From positions 186,001-250,000 of the forward strand of contig RBZT01000499.1 in NCBI GenBank assembly GCA_003693705.1: a stretch of DNA of 64,000 nt, in the 5' to 3' direction. Both the position numbers and the translations under genes were made by a program. Positions 32,660 to 44,675 of the stretch are shown here, in pieces. The notes below the pieces were generated by a model. That model did no database searches, was not told the DNA's origin, and saw only the letters and a list, made by a program, of their open reading frames with translations. The stretch comes from Polymyxa betae. Its lineage: Eukaryota; Endomyxa; Phytomyxea; Plasmodiophorida; Plasmodiophoridae. The first letter of the stretch is position 1. Each line of letters starts with the position of its first letter.

Positions 32660-33864
32660 TTAAATAAGAGTTTTGTCATGGGCTAAGATGGCGAGAGAAG
32701 CAGGTACAGCAGTAGGCTGAGCAATGGTAAACGAGAATGTGGCTCGAGCTGCGCGTGGTGAGATTGAGACGACCATGTGGACAGGTAGAGGACGACCATC
32801 ACATCGTGAGAGCTGGCAGTCAAATTTCTGAACCGGTAGAGGCATTTGAAAGGGAATCGTTTGACATGAAGCCAGTAAGAAGGAGACATAAATATGTAAG
32901 ATGACATTAGACAGGATCAGCCATGAATCAGGATGAAAGAAACTGGATTCGTTAAGAGAGAGATCCGGCCATGAATCAAATATTCTTACTTATAGATGAC
33001 GGGCAGAAAGTTATAATTTTTATGTATAGGATGGACACCCGACATGGCCGCTTCCTCCAGATCTTTCTCTGAGTATCCGAGCAGGCTGAGAGCGGGCCTA
33101 TTCATGCTGACGGCGTTGCCTGAACCCGTTCGATAATAAGAGAATTCGGGAGTCCCAGGAGGCATCGGCCTCATTTCCTGATAGAAAACCCGTCAAATGG
33201 ATATCCGATGCAGACGCGAGAAGGCACCTGAACATATTCAATCATGATATCAACAGAATCGGAATCGCAAATCTCATAGTCCGATGCTATTTGGAACGTG
33301 TCGAACTGACTTCTAAGATTGCCAAGCTGATCAACAGGAACGGCCCATTGCAAGGCACCGCACAGCATATCCCTAAGCAGGACATTACAGAAAGCGAGGC
33401 AATCAACAGCGATCGAACAATGATTCCGGCGACAGCGCCAGATCCAGCGCCTCCGGCTGAGTGAGCGATTTTCGCATGTTGAGAAAGAAATCGCGAACGA
33501 ATTCAGGGAAAGGCAAGGTGAGGGATAAAGGCGCCATCTGACGAGCCCATACTCGGGGAACACGTCCAGATAGCTGCAAACTGGATGCAACACATTCGAG
33601 ACCAAATCCCAAGCGAGAGCAGCGAGGACATGGTCGTTCGGTGCTGCAAGCGACCTTGGCATACGAGCAGGCGCCGCACGCGGCCGTTCGCAAGCGCCGA
33701 GACCGACGACAGCCGGCGGATTTCAGGCGATCCTGGCAGGATTCGACGATCTGGAGATGAACGCAGCGGCTACACGGGCGCTGCCCATCGCATCTGAGCT
33801 TGGTTCTCGCACAGGCCGAACAGGCGATCCGGACCCTTCGACAGTTGCTGGGACGCGGGATCAT
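32660..33864 (-). CDS. Twin Zn2Cys6 / PAS transcription regulator, array member H
   Basis: Start ATG 33864 (MIPRPSNCRRVRIACSAC). Clusters CSACARTKLRCDGQRPCSRC and CGACSYAKVACSTERPCPRC are complete, with the linker KSAGCRRSRRLRTAA. Middle block RVWARQMAPLSLTLPFP (Glu of WAREM is Gln) and LALSPESL. The PAS-like exon has ALSLLGYSEKDLEEAAMSGVHP; the last exon has FFHPDSWLILSNVIL, then about ten extra residues before KFDCQLSRCDGRPLPVHM. Stop at 32660. The extra residues lie in what would be a PAS loop, or might be an unrecognised small intron. Confidence 0.85.
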
Positions 33865-34964
33865 CAGACTGTCTCGGAACGGGAAACCCCAACCTGTCCG
33901 AGTGTGCGGGATGGGCTAGTACAGTTATAGCGCGGCTCCTGGCTGCAAACTTCCCGGAGCCTTCATCAAACAGCAGTGAGTCTATTCGGAGTTCGTATTT
34001 CTTTGTTAGGAACAATCTCGTGCAGGCGCCGGTTCGTCGTCAATGAAGGCTGTAATTTTAACTTATCGCCTTTATAACGTGTCGCTGCATTGGAGATGCA
34101 ATTGGGTTTGTGCGGTTCGGCATCTTCCTGGGTGGCCATGGCAAAGGTATCAAGAGTAAGGGCAAGAATCTCTACAATGGATATCATCAGGTAGATTATT
34201 CAACTGGATTTGGGATCCCCGATGGGCAAAGATCTATTGAAGTAGCCGTAGCCGATATTCGGCCATTGCCAAGCTCGTTGTTCGCCATCTCTGGCTTCTT
34301 GCATATAATTATGGCAAACTGACAAAGATCGTAGTGCATTTGCTGAAGCTGCGGGTGTATAAGAGCAACCTTAACAATGCTAGTTGATTAAAACATGCGA
34401 AGAGCAGTCGTAGATTGACAGTTCCAAATCTAGGGAAAGATTCGAATCGATTACTATCATGACGCTCGAGGCAGACATAATCACATACTGATTAGAGGAG
34501 TCAACAGAGATGAAGCCAAATACAGCTATGATGCCAACATAACAGGCCTTTATCTCTCTATGTGTTGCTGCAGCCTTCTAAAAGAGGTTTTCGCAATGCG
34601 AACTTGTCAGGGCGCATGGCTGCCACCGCCCGCCCGCAAAACCTGATGCAACTGATCCTAATCTAACGGTGTCGTTAACTAAACACTCGTCAGCAGCCGC
34701 AATGGTTACAACGTGGACAGGCCAGCTATCGACATTCGCTTGTTCGGCGCAAGCACCGTGCTGAAAGTAAGATGACTCTTGTGTCGGCTGGATTATAAGA
34801 ACAAAGGGCTGGACATCTATGGATGGCGAATGAGGTCAGCTTTCCTTCAATTTACTGGACTTTAAATAGTAACAATATCATAGATCTCAGTAGATAGGCT
34901 CACAGAGTTATTTGCAATTGGTATGGTTTGTTTAGGAAATTTACAAAATCAAAAGGAAATCTTG
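33865..34964. other. Spacer between regulators H and I
   Basis: 1.1 kb. A plus-strand ORF at 34110-34322 has no recognisable domain. Presumed promoter of H nearest to 33864. No relic of the regulator family was recognised. Confidence 0.4.
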
Positions 34965-36208
34965 TCATGATGGTTCATCAGGCGGAGGAAGGGCTAATAA
35001 TGTGTCGGGTGCAGCGGGTGGATCAGCGACCGTAAACGAAAGGCTCACCCGAAAATCTTTCTCATAACCTTTACCCCCAATCCAGACTGACATCGTCATA
35101 TGAACAGGAACAGGACGTCCATCACATCGTGCTAATTGGCAGTATAATTTCTGAAATAGCGGCTGGTACAGATAGAAATTTAATATAACGTTCGAGAGAC
35201 TCAGCCAGCTATCTGGATGGAAGAGCCTATGAGATTGATCAGTTCCGAACCATGACCAGAATTTCATAATCTGACTTGTAGATGAAAGGTACAAAGTCTG
35301 GATTGTTTTCAATGCAATGGACTGATTTTAGTACAGCTTTCTTTAAAGTGTCAGTTGAATAACCAAGCACACTACAAGCGGGCGCATTCATGGTGATGGA
35401 TGTCTTATGGAATGCATCCGGTGCATGATTTCGAAAGTAAACGATTTGTGGCGTTCCCGGTTGATGAAGCGTCGGTGAGAAATCCTATCGCAACAGTTAG
35501 TTTGAAGATTCAGTGATGATATTCACATGACAAATGAGACCTCAATAGGCAGTATCATGCTATTTACAGATTGTGATACAAGGTCTTCATGATCAGCTAA
35601 GACTTTATAGCAATCGAAGTGCTTGCGAAGTTTCTGCAAATCGGGACCAGGTAAAGCCCATAGCAGAGCATCACAGACGCCGTCCCTGAATAATTGTTAC
35701 AGAAAGTCATATTGATGTCCGATTAAGCAACGAACAATCGTTCAGGCGACAAAGCCAGTTCGAGGGCGACGAATGGATTCAGAGATTTCGGCCAGTTGAG
35801 CCAAAACTCTCGTAGCTTATGCGGGAACGGTAAAGCGACTGCCAAGGGCACCATTTCATTAGCCCAGACCCGACGGGTAAGCTTGGGTTTCTGTACAACA
35901 CTGGATGTCACACACGAATATACCATGTTTAGACGAACGCAGCGCGGGCAAGGTCGCAAAGCGCTGCATGCGACTTTTGAGTATGAGCAGGAAGTGCAAG
36001 CTGCCGTCTGTAGACGATGGCGGGGTCGGCGACAATCATGATTGTTAGCAGGGCGATCTTTGCAGGACCCGGCTAATCGGAATTTAACACATCGGCCGCA
36101 TGGGCGCTGTCCATCGCATCGCAGCTTCCGTTTAGCACAGGCTGAGCAAGCGATCCGAACCCTGCGTCGATCGCTCCGAGCCGGGCCAATGCTCGGAGCG
36201 AGAACCAT
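34965..36208 (-). CDS. Twin Zn2Cys6 / PAS transcription regulator, array member I (outermost)
   Basis: Start ATG 36208 (MVLAPSIGPARSDRRRVRI), aligned with E; upstream codons are open but not family-like. Clusters CSACAKRKLRCDGQRPCGRC and CTSCSYSKVACSALRPCPRC are complete. The linker is longer and very basic (NNHDCRRPRHRLQTAA). Middle block RVWANEMVPLAVALPFPHKLREFW (Arg to Asn in WAREM) and ALSPERL. The PAS-like exon has SVLGYSTDTLKKAVLKSVHC; the last exon has LFHPDSWLSLSNVILNFYL and ARCDGRPVPVHM. Stop 34965. It is the most upstream member and borders a 1.4 kb gap before mucolipin. Confidence 0.86.
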
Positions 36209-37590
36209 ATTTGAATGGTAAGACTTGACTGGTGGTCGGTTTCTGCTATCTGGGAAATCAAACGCAACTGTTCCATTGCTGTAGAGTTCATAGAAACGCA
36301 GCCTCCCTGTCGCACATTTCATATTGATCATTTGGGTTTGAACGCTCACTGCCTGTCAATCAATCACCAATCATTGGGGGGCCTTGTCATCACTCCGACC
36401 CGACTGTTGTCCAAGATTGCCTTTTCAGATCCGTGTCGGTGCGTGCTGGCTCCTGTCAGTCGATTATACCGAAACCGGAGGCCGATCAGCGCTCTGTAGC
36501 TTCGTTAGGAATTCGCTCAGTCTTGCTTCTGCCATAACCGTTTTTTGCTTTAGCTATCTCTTTCCCATTTTTAGATATGCCCTTTTTTAGATATGCAATA
36601 AATCAGCACTTTGCAATCAACTGCGAGATTGGGGTCTACCTTATTCCATTGTGCGTGCAGGGTGACGTCTGCGTAGGTGCTTTGTTTATACGTAAATTGC
36701 ATTGTTTGTGTGCACAAGATCTCCCATCAATGAGGATTGTCGATACTGTCCATCGGGTGTTCGTATCTGGACTTGTTGTCTCCACTGTCGATGGGTTTTG
36801 GACGCATCCGGGCCTACATTGACATCTGTTTAGGTCGTTTTGGGCGGATTCGTAACCATTGGGGTTGGTGACATCATACAGCGGCGATATCAACGCAGCA
36901 GAAAGAGCTCTGCTAATTCAGTTACCACGTCTGGTTCTGAATGATTTTACTTTTGCAAGGCTTACATTTCCATCCTCATTGTTACCAGATGTCATTCTGC
37001 ACCAAGTTTGAAAGCCCCCAGAATGCCCTACATTTGCATTTTTGCTGAACGTACACAGTCAGTAAACTCGTATGAATCATTCGCTTCGTTTTGAGGTGGT
37101 TACCTATCAGAGGCGGTTACGGTAAGCTCGTTTAGAAAGTATTGTCTTGTATCGCTCAAGAAGCAATTACGAATGCTGCCGCACAGACTTCGGTTTTAGC
37201 TTGCAGAGGAGCTAAATGTGATTTCATTGCCAATGATTCCTTCGGTTTTACTGCCGATTTTTTTCAGCTAATGCTTGGAGATGAATCTCTGGCTTATAGT
37301 TACGTCTTGCGGCTTAGAATTATATTTATAATATTAGATCCGGATCGGATCGCGATGGAACTTACCCAATAATGGTCAACGACATGATCACTTATATGCT
37401 GGTATTCGGCTCCAGTTATCGGCACCCAGGACTAAACGTTATCAATTGATTTTGCGTTCGTTCCTGCAAAATTTTATCCAATTAGCTGCCGATATCCTTT
37501 GCCACGATTAGCCGGTCAAATAAAGAATAATTGTTGTCATTTATCAACACCTCTCAACAATCTAAGTACGATAGTTAGATTGATACAGTT
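36209..37590. other. Spacer between the regulator array and mucolipin
   Basis: 1.38 kb that marks the array edge. Short ORFs exist on both strands (for example plus 36577-36822) but none shows a domain or convincing intron structure. Contains the presumed promoter of member I. Confidence 0.4.
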
Positions 37591-40304
37591 CTATCTTTTA
37601 TTAAGGAATTGGTCATTTTTGTAACCGGTGTGAAGCTCTTTCCGAAAAGAAGCCATTGCATTCTTTGCTGCATTCTGTACAGCGCATTGTAAACAATCAC
37701 TAAATTCGCATGGGAAATAAGCTTCATCGTGAGGAGGTCTTATATCAGAAGGCGACAGTTGTGAGCTTAGTTTGAATATCTCTTTCTCAATGTCGTTTAA
37801 GAGACGGCTACGAACGTTATCACAAAATTTTGTGGCAGAGAGTGGCGAACGTTTCACAGGCGATAAATCAGATAGCGTTTTTTTTTCCAGCAATGGTTCT
37901 TTTAAACTTGACGACCTTTTTCTGGTCGAATCTGTTGTCAGTGGGTCTTCAGACGACTGCGAGGCCTCGATCTGGGAAAACGCCTTTGATTGACATTAAC
38001 AATGACGTCAAATAAACGGATGTTCAATTACATGCTCAGAATATTCTGCCGGCAGCTCTAGCAGTTCTAATAAATCCATGTCGGGTGTCGCTTTTAGCTT
38101 TGCAACCTTTTAAGCAGATTAGGCATTATGGTGTTGCACAAGAATACACTTAAACAGACCTGTTTACAAGAAGAGAAAGCATCCTCGATAATAACGATGA
38201 AAATGTTTAAGACAGCGTAAATAAATAGACATATAAATACATATAAATATACTCGGCTGATAATCGGGTAGAACTGGAACTCGCTTGTCATTGGAGATAT
38301 GAAGGATTAAGCAAGCTTTACCGGATAAAGTTCTTCGAATGTGGAATGAACAGCGTCTCCGTTAACTAGCGAGAACAATGTCACAGCAGTTGCATCAAAG
38401 GTTGCAAACTGATACAATATCTTAATGGTAAGTGTAGATACCAATCTACTTACATTAATCGAATGATCGCTAAATAGTTGAAGACCGAACAGGCAAAACC
38501 CTACAAAAATTATGGACGCACTTGAAGCGAATTTTAAAACCTAGAGGCGAATTATTATCAAAAAGAAGTCAGATTGAAAGATTGCAAACTCGTGGAATCC
38601 CGCGCTTTAATGTGAGAATCAGCACCTAGAACTCATTGTCAACACCAAAAAACGGACCAAACATCAGGCAGTACATAATATGATGAGCTGCGGAGCAGTT
38701 TAGCCATGATAAACAGGAGAAAATTGCACTTTATGAATACCTATGTTCAAAGTATTGGACAATGGTCGTCCAAGCAAGCATGGCACTGTGATGCAAATGG
38801 TCAAGAAATCTACAAAATCAAACAAAGCCACTAACCCTAAACCAGTCAACAGACGAGCAGCTGTTAAACTACCTGCAATTGTAACTCTGTCATGGATTTT
38901 AAAATTCTGTCCGTATGCATTGCATGTTCTTACTCGTTGTGTATACAGACTAGTGCTCCAATGAAATTGCAGACGTTAGAAATTGATGCATTGAAGAACC
39001 AGAAATTATAAAACTGAGATTGAACTACAATCAAAACCCCCCAACATTGAACGCCTGTTATCAAACCTTTCGTTTCTGAGAAAATGATAGTTGGCTCCAG
39101 CTAACAGCTCTGACATGAGTTGCGTTATATCCTGCACGAGCTATATCATATATTTTTCGAGCCCTCTGGAAATGACCAATAAGTCATAGCCGAATGCTAA
39201 AGAAATCCACTCAACTCTATACTCTCTAAATGATCTATACAGTGCTTTAAAGTGCAATATCTGGCTCAGACTGGCAACAGCCAGGATAGCTAAGCAAAGC
39301 AGCACATGACCTGCAATCGGCCGTTGAACCCAAAACTCTGTCCAGATGAAGGTTAATTCTTTTGACAATAATCGTGAAAATGCATACTTTCAATTTCTTT
39401 GTCACAGAACCGAGAAGCGATATCGATAGTCAACTCAGCTTTTCCGGGTTTGGAGAAATCGTACAAGCTCTATCAGCATTCAAAAAAAGAAATCTAGGCT
39501 GTAGCAATGATGTCGCTGACTTACATGCACTGACCATTGAAAGCACGTCCTTCCTGATTCTCGTAAATCGTAGCTCATAATATCAAAACTAAGCATGACT
39601 CGCTCGAATGATAATATTAAATTTCGAAGTGACGCTCGATCGACATTTAATGGTCCCAGGTCTGAGGCTGTAATAGAATATTGATGTTCCTCTAAGGTGC
39701 CGTCGTAGTCTGTCTTCGGATCGAAGATTTTTGACCCAGCAGCATAACTAGTGATGACCATTTTAATCGGAGCAATTTCGCCTGTATCCGTTCGTTCGTA
39801 TTCGAGCTGGTCCACAGAAGTGTTTTCTGTACGGTAATACTAAAAATATCCTTAGGTTTAGCAGTAATGCAGCTGACGTTGATATCTAACGGTTTCTGAA
39901 ATATGCTTAACGCTATCTATGAACGAATTTATGTCGTAGATCATATAAACAGGCTTGGTGCCCATATATTCCACCGAGGTGTTGCCCGAACTAGGCGAAA
40001 GCAACGCATTCCAATTCCTCAGCTGAGCTCGACTATGAGGTGCCAATATCTGTACAGCAGCGTATACCTAAGCAAATTTCAGCCTGGAGCGAACATGAAC
40101 CGATGGCCTCACTTGACCAGTAGCCAGGATAACCATAATTATGTTGATTATGAACTTCCAGGGAATTCGCCCATACTTTTTCCATTTCGAGAACGGAGAC
40201 AACCTAAGCGTGAAGTCAGTCATGCTAAGGCATAAACTCGGAAGATACCTGAGCGATTCCAGTGCCGGCATCGGCCTGCGAATAGGGCAGCATCTCCAGC
40301 TCAT
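37591..40304 (-). CDS. Mucolipin (TRPML-type) lysosomal cation channel
   Basis: Endolysosomal TRP channel that releases Ca2+ and other cations. From ATG 40304 (an alternative ATG lies at 40226), exon 1 gives LSPFSKWKKYGRIPWKFIIN and TM1 (IINIIMVILATGQ), matching the GRKPWKL motif before S1 of TRPML. The following exons form the large lumenal loop (YDINSFIDSVKHISETV; SFDIMSYDLRE). Next comes a TM (VLLCLAILAVASLSQIL) and LYRSFREYRVEW, close to the ALYRSFRL motif. The pore segment at about 38325-38400 reads FSLVNGDAVHSTFEELYP, and the last TM reads SRVYLYVFICLFIYAVLNIFIVIIEDAF, a strong mucolipin signature. A ~100-residue cytosolic tail ends at 37591. The filter motif NGDA differs from the NGDD of animal TRPMLs. 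Confidence 0.85.
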
Positions 40305-40521
40305 CAGAATGAATTATATATTTTCACATTAACCAGAATGAAGCCCAGCAGCTAGACAGAGCCCGAGCAATGGACACCGGGTTGCGCCTTTTGAAGTGGC
40401 CTTCTGAGGGCTACGAGAAGGCCATGTTGATGTCGTAACAGTAGGAAACAGGACCTGTCTGCCATTTTGTACTGTGTTTGCCGGAGAGGGAATCCTTCTG
40501 CGCCAGCGGAGTATTGCTGTT

Positions 40522-42464
40522 ATGGCAGATCGGCTCGCTGGGGTTTACACGTTGCTGCAGCAAGCCGATGGCGTGCAGCGTCCAGATACCGATTTGTCAT
40601 GGATGTGGAGTGAGCCAGGCGCCGAACCTTTATTGGAATGGATTGTGAACAACGTCAATCCGAAATGTCTGTTGATGCGCGATGAGCTCAGCGAATACCA
40701 ACGCCTGGATTCATCAGGACGTATTGTGGATTCCACTATCAGCAAACAGCATGAGCGGTTGTTCAAAGGAGCCGATTGCGGGGCAATAAGGTTCAATTCA
40801 GAAAGGATTGCCAACGATGCAGCTATTCTCTCCCGTCAGCAGCGAATGTCTATGGGTCTGTTTTGGTGGTTTTTGGGAAGCATGTGCGATCTTATTTTCG
40901 TATTGCAGAAATTCTCTCTAGTGGGCGTTTGAAGCATGCTAAATTATCGTCCAAATTACATGTCGCTAAACAGCGCTGCGAACAAGCACAACGTCGCGTC
41001 GTAGATCAGCAGCTGCAACTGAATATAGCCTTTAACAATCTGTACGTCTTAAAGTATACTTTAGAATGTTTTCAGGCGCTTATTCAACAAATTAGGGTAT
41101 CTGCTATGAATTCTACCTCGGATGATATCCACAGCACCGAAGATTCGATTATTCAATATCAGCTAGATGGATATTTGGAAGCAGATAACTTATTCTTAAA
41201 CAACGTTAAAGATGCCTTCAATTCGTTGCGGTTAAGGCGACGTGAGATCGACGGAATGGTATTGCCACCGGAAAGCTCTCATCAAGAAAATGTTGAGGAG
41301 CTTGAAAGGATTAAGTCGATATATGCTATCAGCGAACTTCAACGAATTGATGCCGATATTCATTTATCCGAAATTGAGGCTGAAACAAATTCTGTGCTCA
41401 GCAAACCCTATGACGAAAAGGTTAGCCGGGAATTTGCATCCATGCTTGCGTCTAGTAATATCTTCTTCAGTCAGTCCAAAAGCTCTCTGACGATCTTCAG
41501 CAGCAGTTTGATGATTTGTATCGCGAAAAATTGCAATCTTTGTTACAGCGGCTCGCGAAATATCAAAAAACGACGGTACTTCGTGGAGATTATTTACTAA
41601 AAGTAGCAAGGCAAAAGGACTATCTCAAAGCCCAGAACCAGATTCTTTTTGAGTTGATTCATCAGCGGGCAAGACATTCTTTGCTTAATAGCGCCCTTAC
41701 ACAGGCTCTTTTAGACCAGGAAAAGTTCCTTGAGCTGGTCAACTTTATACAATTGCTCCTGGACAACATTGAAGCCGAGATCGAGAAGTCAAAGCTTGTT
41801 GTAATAATGGCAATATGTGACTTTGTGTTCAAGGAATGAAATTGCTCAGGTCACTGGTCAAGTATCGACTGAAGATCGAAAAGCTCTTCATGATTCAGAT
41901 CAAGCTGGATTAGCTGTAGAAACGGCATTATGTGTGGCTACAGACGAAAAACCTTCTTCGTTGCTGGTCACTTACGATCGCATTGCCAAAACAGCAAGAA
42001 TCTTGATCAGCAATGTTAATGCCTTGAAATCAGATCATGAGCGATTTGAATCTGAGCACAGCCGCATCCTTTCAGAGCTGTTTGTAGTCCTTCTAATTTT
42101 GTTCATTCAATTGATTGCTTATCAGTGTAAGTGACGCGAATCAACTATTTGGTCTTCTAACGATATCGTCCACTACCTGTCAGCCTTCGCTTTCTTACCA
42201 GCCGTTGGTGAAACTTGCCTCCAGTGTGCAGCAGCTTATGGAACATCTGAAAGATAAGATTGCTGTTTTGCAAGTTGAGGAATCTAGCAAGCGCAAGGTA
42301 TTCTTTTCATGAACTCGGTTTTCTGTTACTCATTATGTTTGCAGACATTATTAGACGATGACGATTTGCAATTTGAAAGAGATATATTTATCAATTTTTT
42401 CAAGAATCCGGCCATTCTTGACGAAGACGTTCGGAGGTTATGCTTGAAGATTAAATCATTATAG
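40522..42464 (+). CDS. HAUS3: Augmin complex subunit HAUS3
   Basis: Coiled-coil subunit of augmin, which recruits gamma-tubulin to pre-existing spindle microtubules for branching nucleation. Start ATG 40522. The N-terminal block DLSWMWSEPGAEPLLEWIVN followed by NVNPKCLLMRDELSEYQ matches the start of human HAUS3 (DFDWLFEG...FLKWFCGNVN). A long coiled coil follows, and a second family block, VLRGDYLLKVARQKDYLKAQ, at about 41570-41630 matches the HAUS3 VVKGDFDLQIAKQDYY region. Introns near 40800-40870, 41500, 41800, 42090-42170 and 42297-42345 restore frame. The stop is at 42462-42464, only 13 bp from the stop of the convergent FYVE gene. Augmin is absent from most yeasts. Confidence 0.82.
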
Positions 42465-42477
42465 ACCCGTTTCACTA

Positions 42478-44044
42478 TCACTGTCCTTCTCGGATTATCT
42501 TCCAGACTGCATCATTTTTCTGACAGCATTCCCGGCACAATCGATGCTCGCCGTCGTCTTCAGGATTGAGGCATGGTAAATAGGAGCTGATAGGGCGAAA
42601 TTGATTGCAACACTTTACACAGAAAATTTCTCCACAAATTCGACAGTGATGGCGCCGATTCCATAATGAGAATGCAATCTTGCAGGCTTTGCATTCCTTT
42701 CGTTCTGCGTCTATTACCCATGCAGGAGCAACGCTGGACGTAAACCCTACCAAAACTCTGGCGTTTGCCCATTTGTGAACTATCAATCGCTCTTCTTCTG
42801 ATAATGACTTAGCAGGTAGTCTTCGTTGCAAGCAAATTGTAAGAAAAATATTCCTGGTCCAAGCTTTGAATACTGGAGTCAGGCTGTCGATGCTTGTGAA
42901 TTCGAAAGATCCTGATAGTGCAATCATACAGCCTGGTAATCCTTCGAAAGACATCGCCGAGCTCGCTGCTGGGCTTGACAAACATATAATCCGCTTCGCC
43001 TGGTATTTGCTCAGACTACAATCTCCAAACTGAATAGAGCGGAATTCTGTCGTATTGAAAGCAACACCTGCAACTCCTAGATCATCTCGAAACGTCGTTA
43101 CCGATACGACATATTCGAATCTCCTTAGCTGTACGGCTCCCACGATGGACCCAGGGAGGATATGGCCGCAAAGCCGCCCAGCCAACGTCGTCGAATTACG
43201 TTCGTAAAACAACTGGATAGCGACCAGTCGTGATGTCTCTGGATTGGAATAGGTTCGGATTTCTCTGATCTCGGTGTCGGAGAGGTCTAGATCGATGCTG
43301 TCGTTGAAACAAACGGAATCATGTTTGATAGCTGAAAGCTGAAAGTTGGCGATTTTCTTATCAGAATCCACCGATGATGATGGAACTGCACTCAGTGATG
43401 GTGATTTAGTTTTGTCCCTGCGAACTCTCATTTCGGCTAACAATTGTTGTCGTCGTTCACGTAAATCTCCGGCGGCAAGATGTAACTTCGGGATCGCTTT
43501 GATGGCGTTGAACCGATTCGGTCGCTTCAGGTCCTGGAGTGCTTCTTCTGAGATGGCTGGCTCCTGGGAAAAAGTTCTAGAATCGACCACCTAGTTTGAA
43601 AGTATTGGCATTTACCTTATCAGAACCGTCCTTGGGATTGTCATCGAGATGGACAACGCTACTGGCGCTGTCGCTGTCGGAATCGATAGCGTTTTCCTGT
43701 TTTTGCTCGTGACCGCTGACATTCGTATCGCCTCTATCCACATCCTTGTTGTCAGCCTTTGCAAAATGGTGATCCAGCGTTTCCAAAGAAATTGATGACA
43801 TTTGGGTATCATCCTTGTCGAGACCATTCATGCATTCAAAATCCAACTCGACCTTGTCCTGATCTTCGACGTATTCAAGATCATGACTCGTCTGTTTCTC
43901 TTCAACCGCCATGAATTCGGACCCATTATTGATGGTCGTGGTCGGGCCAAATTTTACGCCTTGAGATGACGGTCTGTGTTTCAGAGCATTGGATTTCAAT
44001 ATTGATTTAGGCGGCTTGCCGTCAGTGACATTCTCTGTCTGCAT
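42478..44044 (-). CDS. C-terminal FYVE-finger protein with SILK and RVxF-like PP1-docking motifs
   Basis: Predicted PI3P-binding endosomal protein. Start ATG 44044. Residues 13-19 read PKSILKS and residues 30-33 VKFG, resembling the SILK plus RVxF pair used to dock protein phosphatase 1. An acidic, disordered stretch follows. A ~50-nt intron near 43570-43620 joins it to EPAISEEALQDLKRP. A folded middle part of about 200 residues, with SRLVAIQLFYERNSTTLAGR, has no clear family to me; a START-like fold is possible. The C-terminal FYVE finger has all signatures: WVID, NRRHHCRICG and HRLCRECC, with eight Cys/His zinc ligands. Stop 42478. Confidence 0.78.
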
Positions 44045-44246
44045 CGCACGATAATCCTAGATTATCTGAAGGCACACGCCCTCTGGGAGGCATTCCTCAT
44101 TGTTGACGGTTTCCGGCCCCAAATCACTCAAACTGTTCCGGTTGTATAAACGTATTGAGGTTTAAACAATTGTTCTGTATTGCAATAAATAGTTACTGTT
44201 ACAATATTAAAGCGAAAGCGAATTAGGTATGAGAGATAGAATGGAA

Positions 44247-44675
44247 TTAAGCCTCCTTCTTTTCCTTCTTCTGTGAGGGGGGCTGTTGAGAAGCAGATTC
44301 GGCTTTCTTCTTAGGCAGCAAAACAGAGTGGATGTTAGGCAGAACACCGCCCTGGGCGATGGTGACATCGTGCAGCAGCTTGTTCAACTCTTCATCATTT
44401 CGGATGGCCAGCTGAATGTGTCGAGGAATGATACGGGTCTTCTTGTTATCACGAGCGGCGTTGCCGGCCAATTCAAGAATTTCAGCGGCTAGATATTCGA
44501 GAACAGCAGCTAGATAGACCGGCGCACCACCACCAACACGAGCAGCGTAACGTCCTTCACGAAGGAAACGGTTGATACGACCGACGGGAAATTGCAGACC
44601 AGCACGAGACGAACGGGTTTGCGACTTGCCACCCTTGGCTTTACCGCGACCAGCGCCCTTTCCTTTTCCAGACAT
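44247..44675 (-). CDS. Histone H2A
   Basis: Intronless core histone, 142 residues, start ATG 44675. It reads [19 protein letters not shown], then [20 protein letters not shown], the acidic-patch region [20 protein letters not shown], and [16 protein letters not shown]. The tail after LLPKKK is AESASQQ...[10 protein letters not shown]: it contains two internal SQ dipeptides but no terminal SQ(E/D)-hydrophobic motif, so it is canonical H2A rather than the H2A.X type most fungi use. No H2B gene is adjacent, unlike the divergent H2A-H2B pairs of many fungi. A CCAAT box lies ~185 bp upstream. Confidence 0.97.
   Translation of the reverse strand: MSGKGKGAGRGKAKGGKSQTRSSRAGLQFPVGRINRFLREGRYAARVGGGAPVYLAAVLEYLAAEILELAGNAARDNKKTRIIPRHIQLAIRNDEELNKLLHDVTIAQGGVLPNIHSVLLPKKKAESASQQPPSQKKEKKEA

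Larger units (their letters stand above)
20463..36208 (-). repeat. Tandem array of twin-zinc-cluster/PAS regulator genes
   Basis: Head-to-tail array, every member on the minus strand: A 20463-21799, B 22135-23383, relic C 23755-24000, D 24607-25801, E 26180-27477, F 29895-31086, relic G 31420-32130, H 32660-33864, I 34965-36208. Intact members are about 1.2-1.35 kb, share four exons with introns in matching places (after the LSPERL segment, after the segment before the PAS region, and inside the YK/HPDSW junction), and differ by substitutions throughout. No unrelated conserved gene interrupts the array, only the inverted-repeat element at 27.66-28.19 kb. Confidence 0.9.

Noticed and set aside
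34110-34322. Plus-strand ORF (MRFGIFLGGHGKG) between regulators H and I
   Set aside because: Short, no domain, no supported intron; likely chance.
36577-36822. Plus-strand ORF upstream of regulator I
   Set aside because: No homology or splice support; both strands are open by chance in this stretch.
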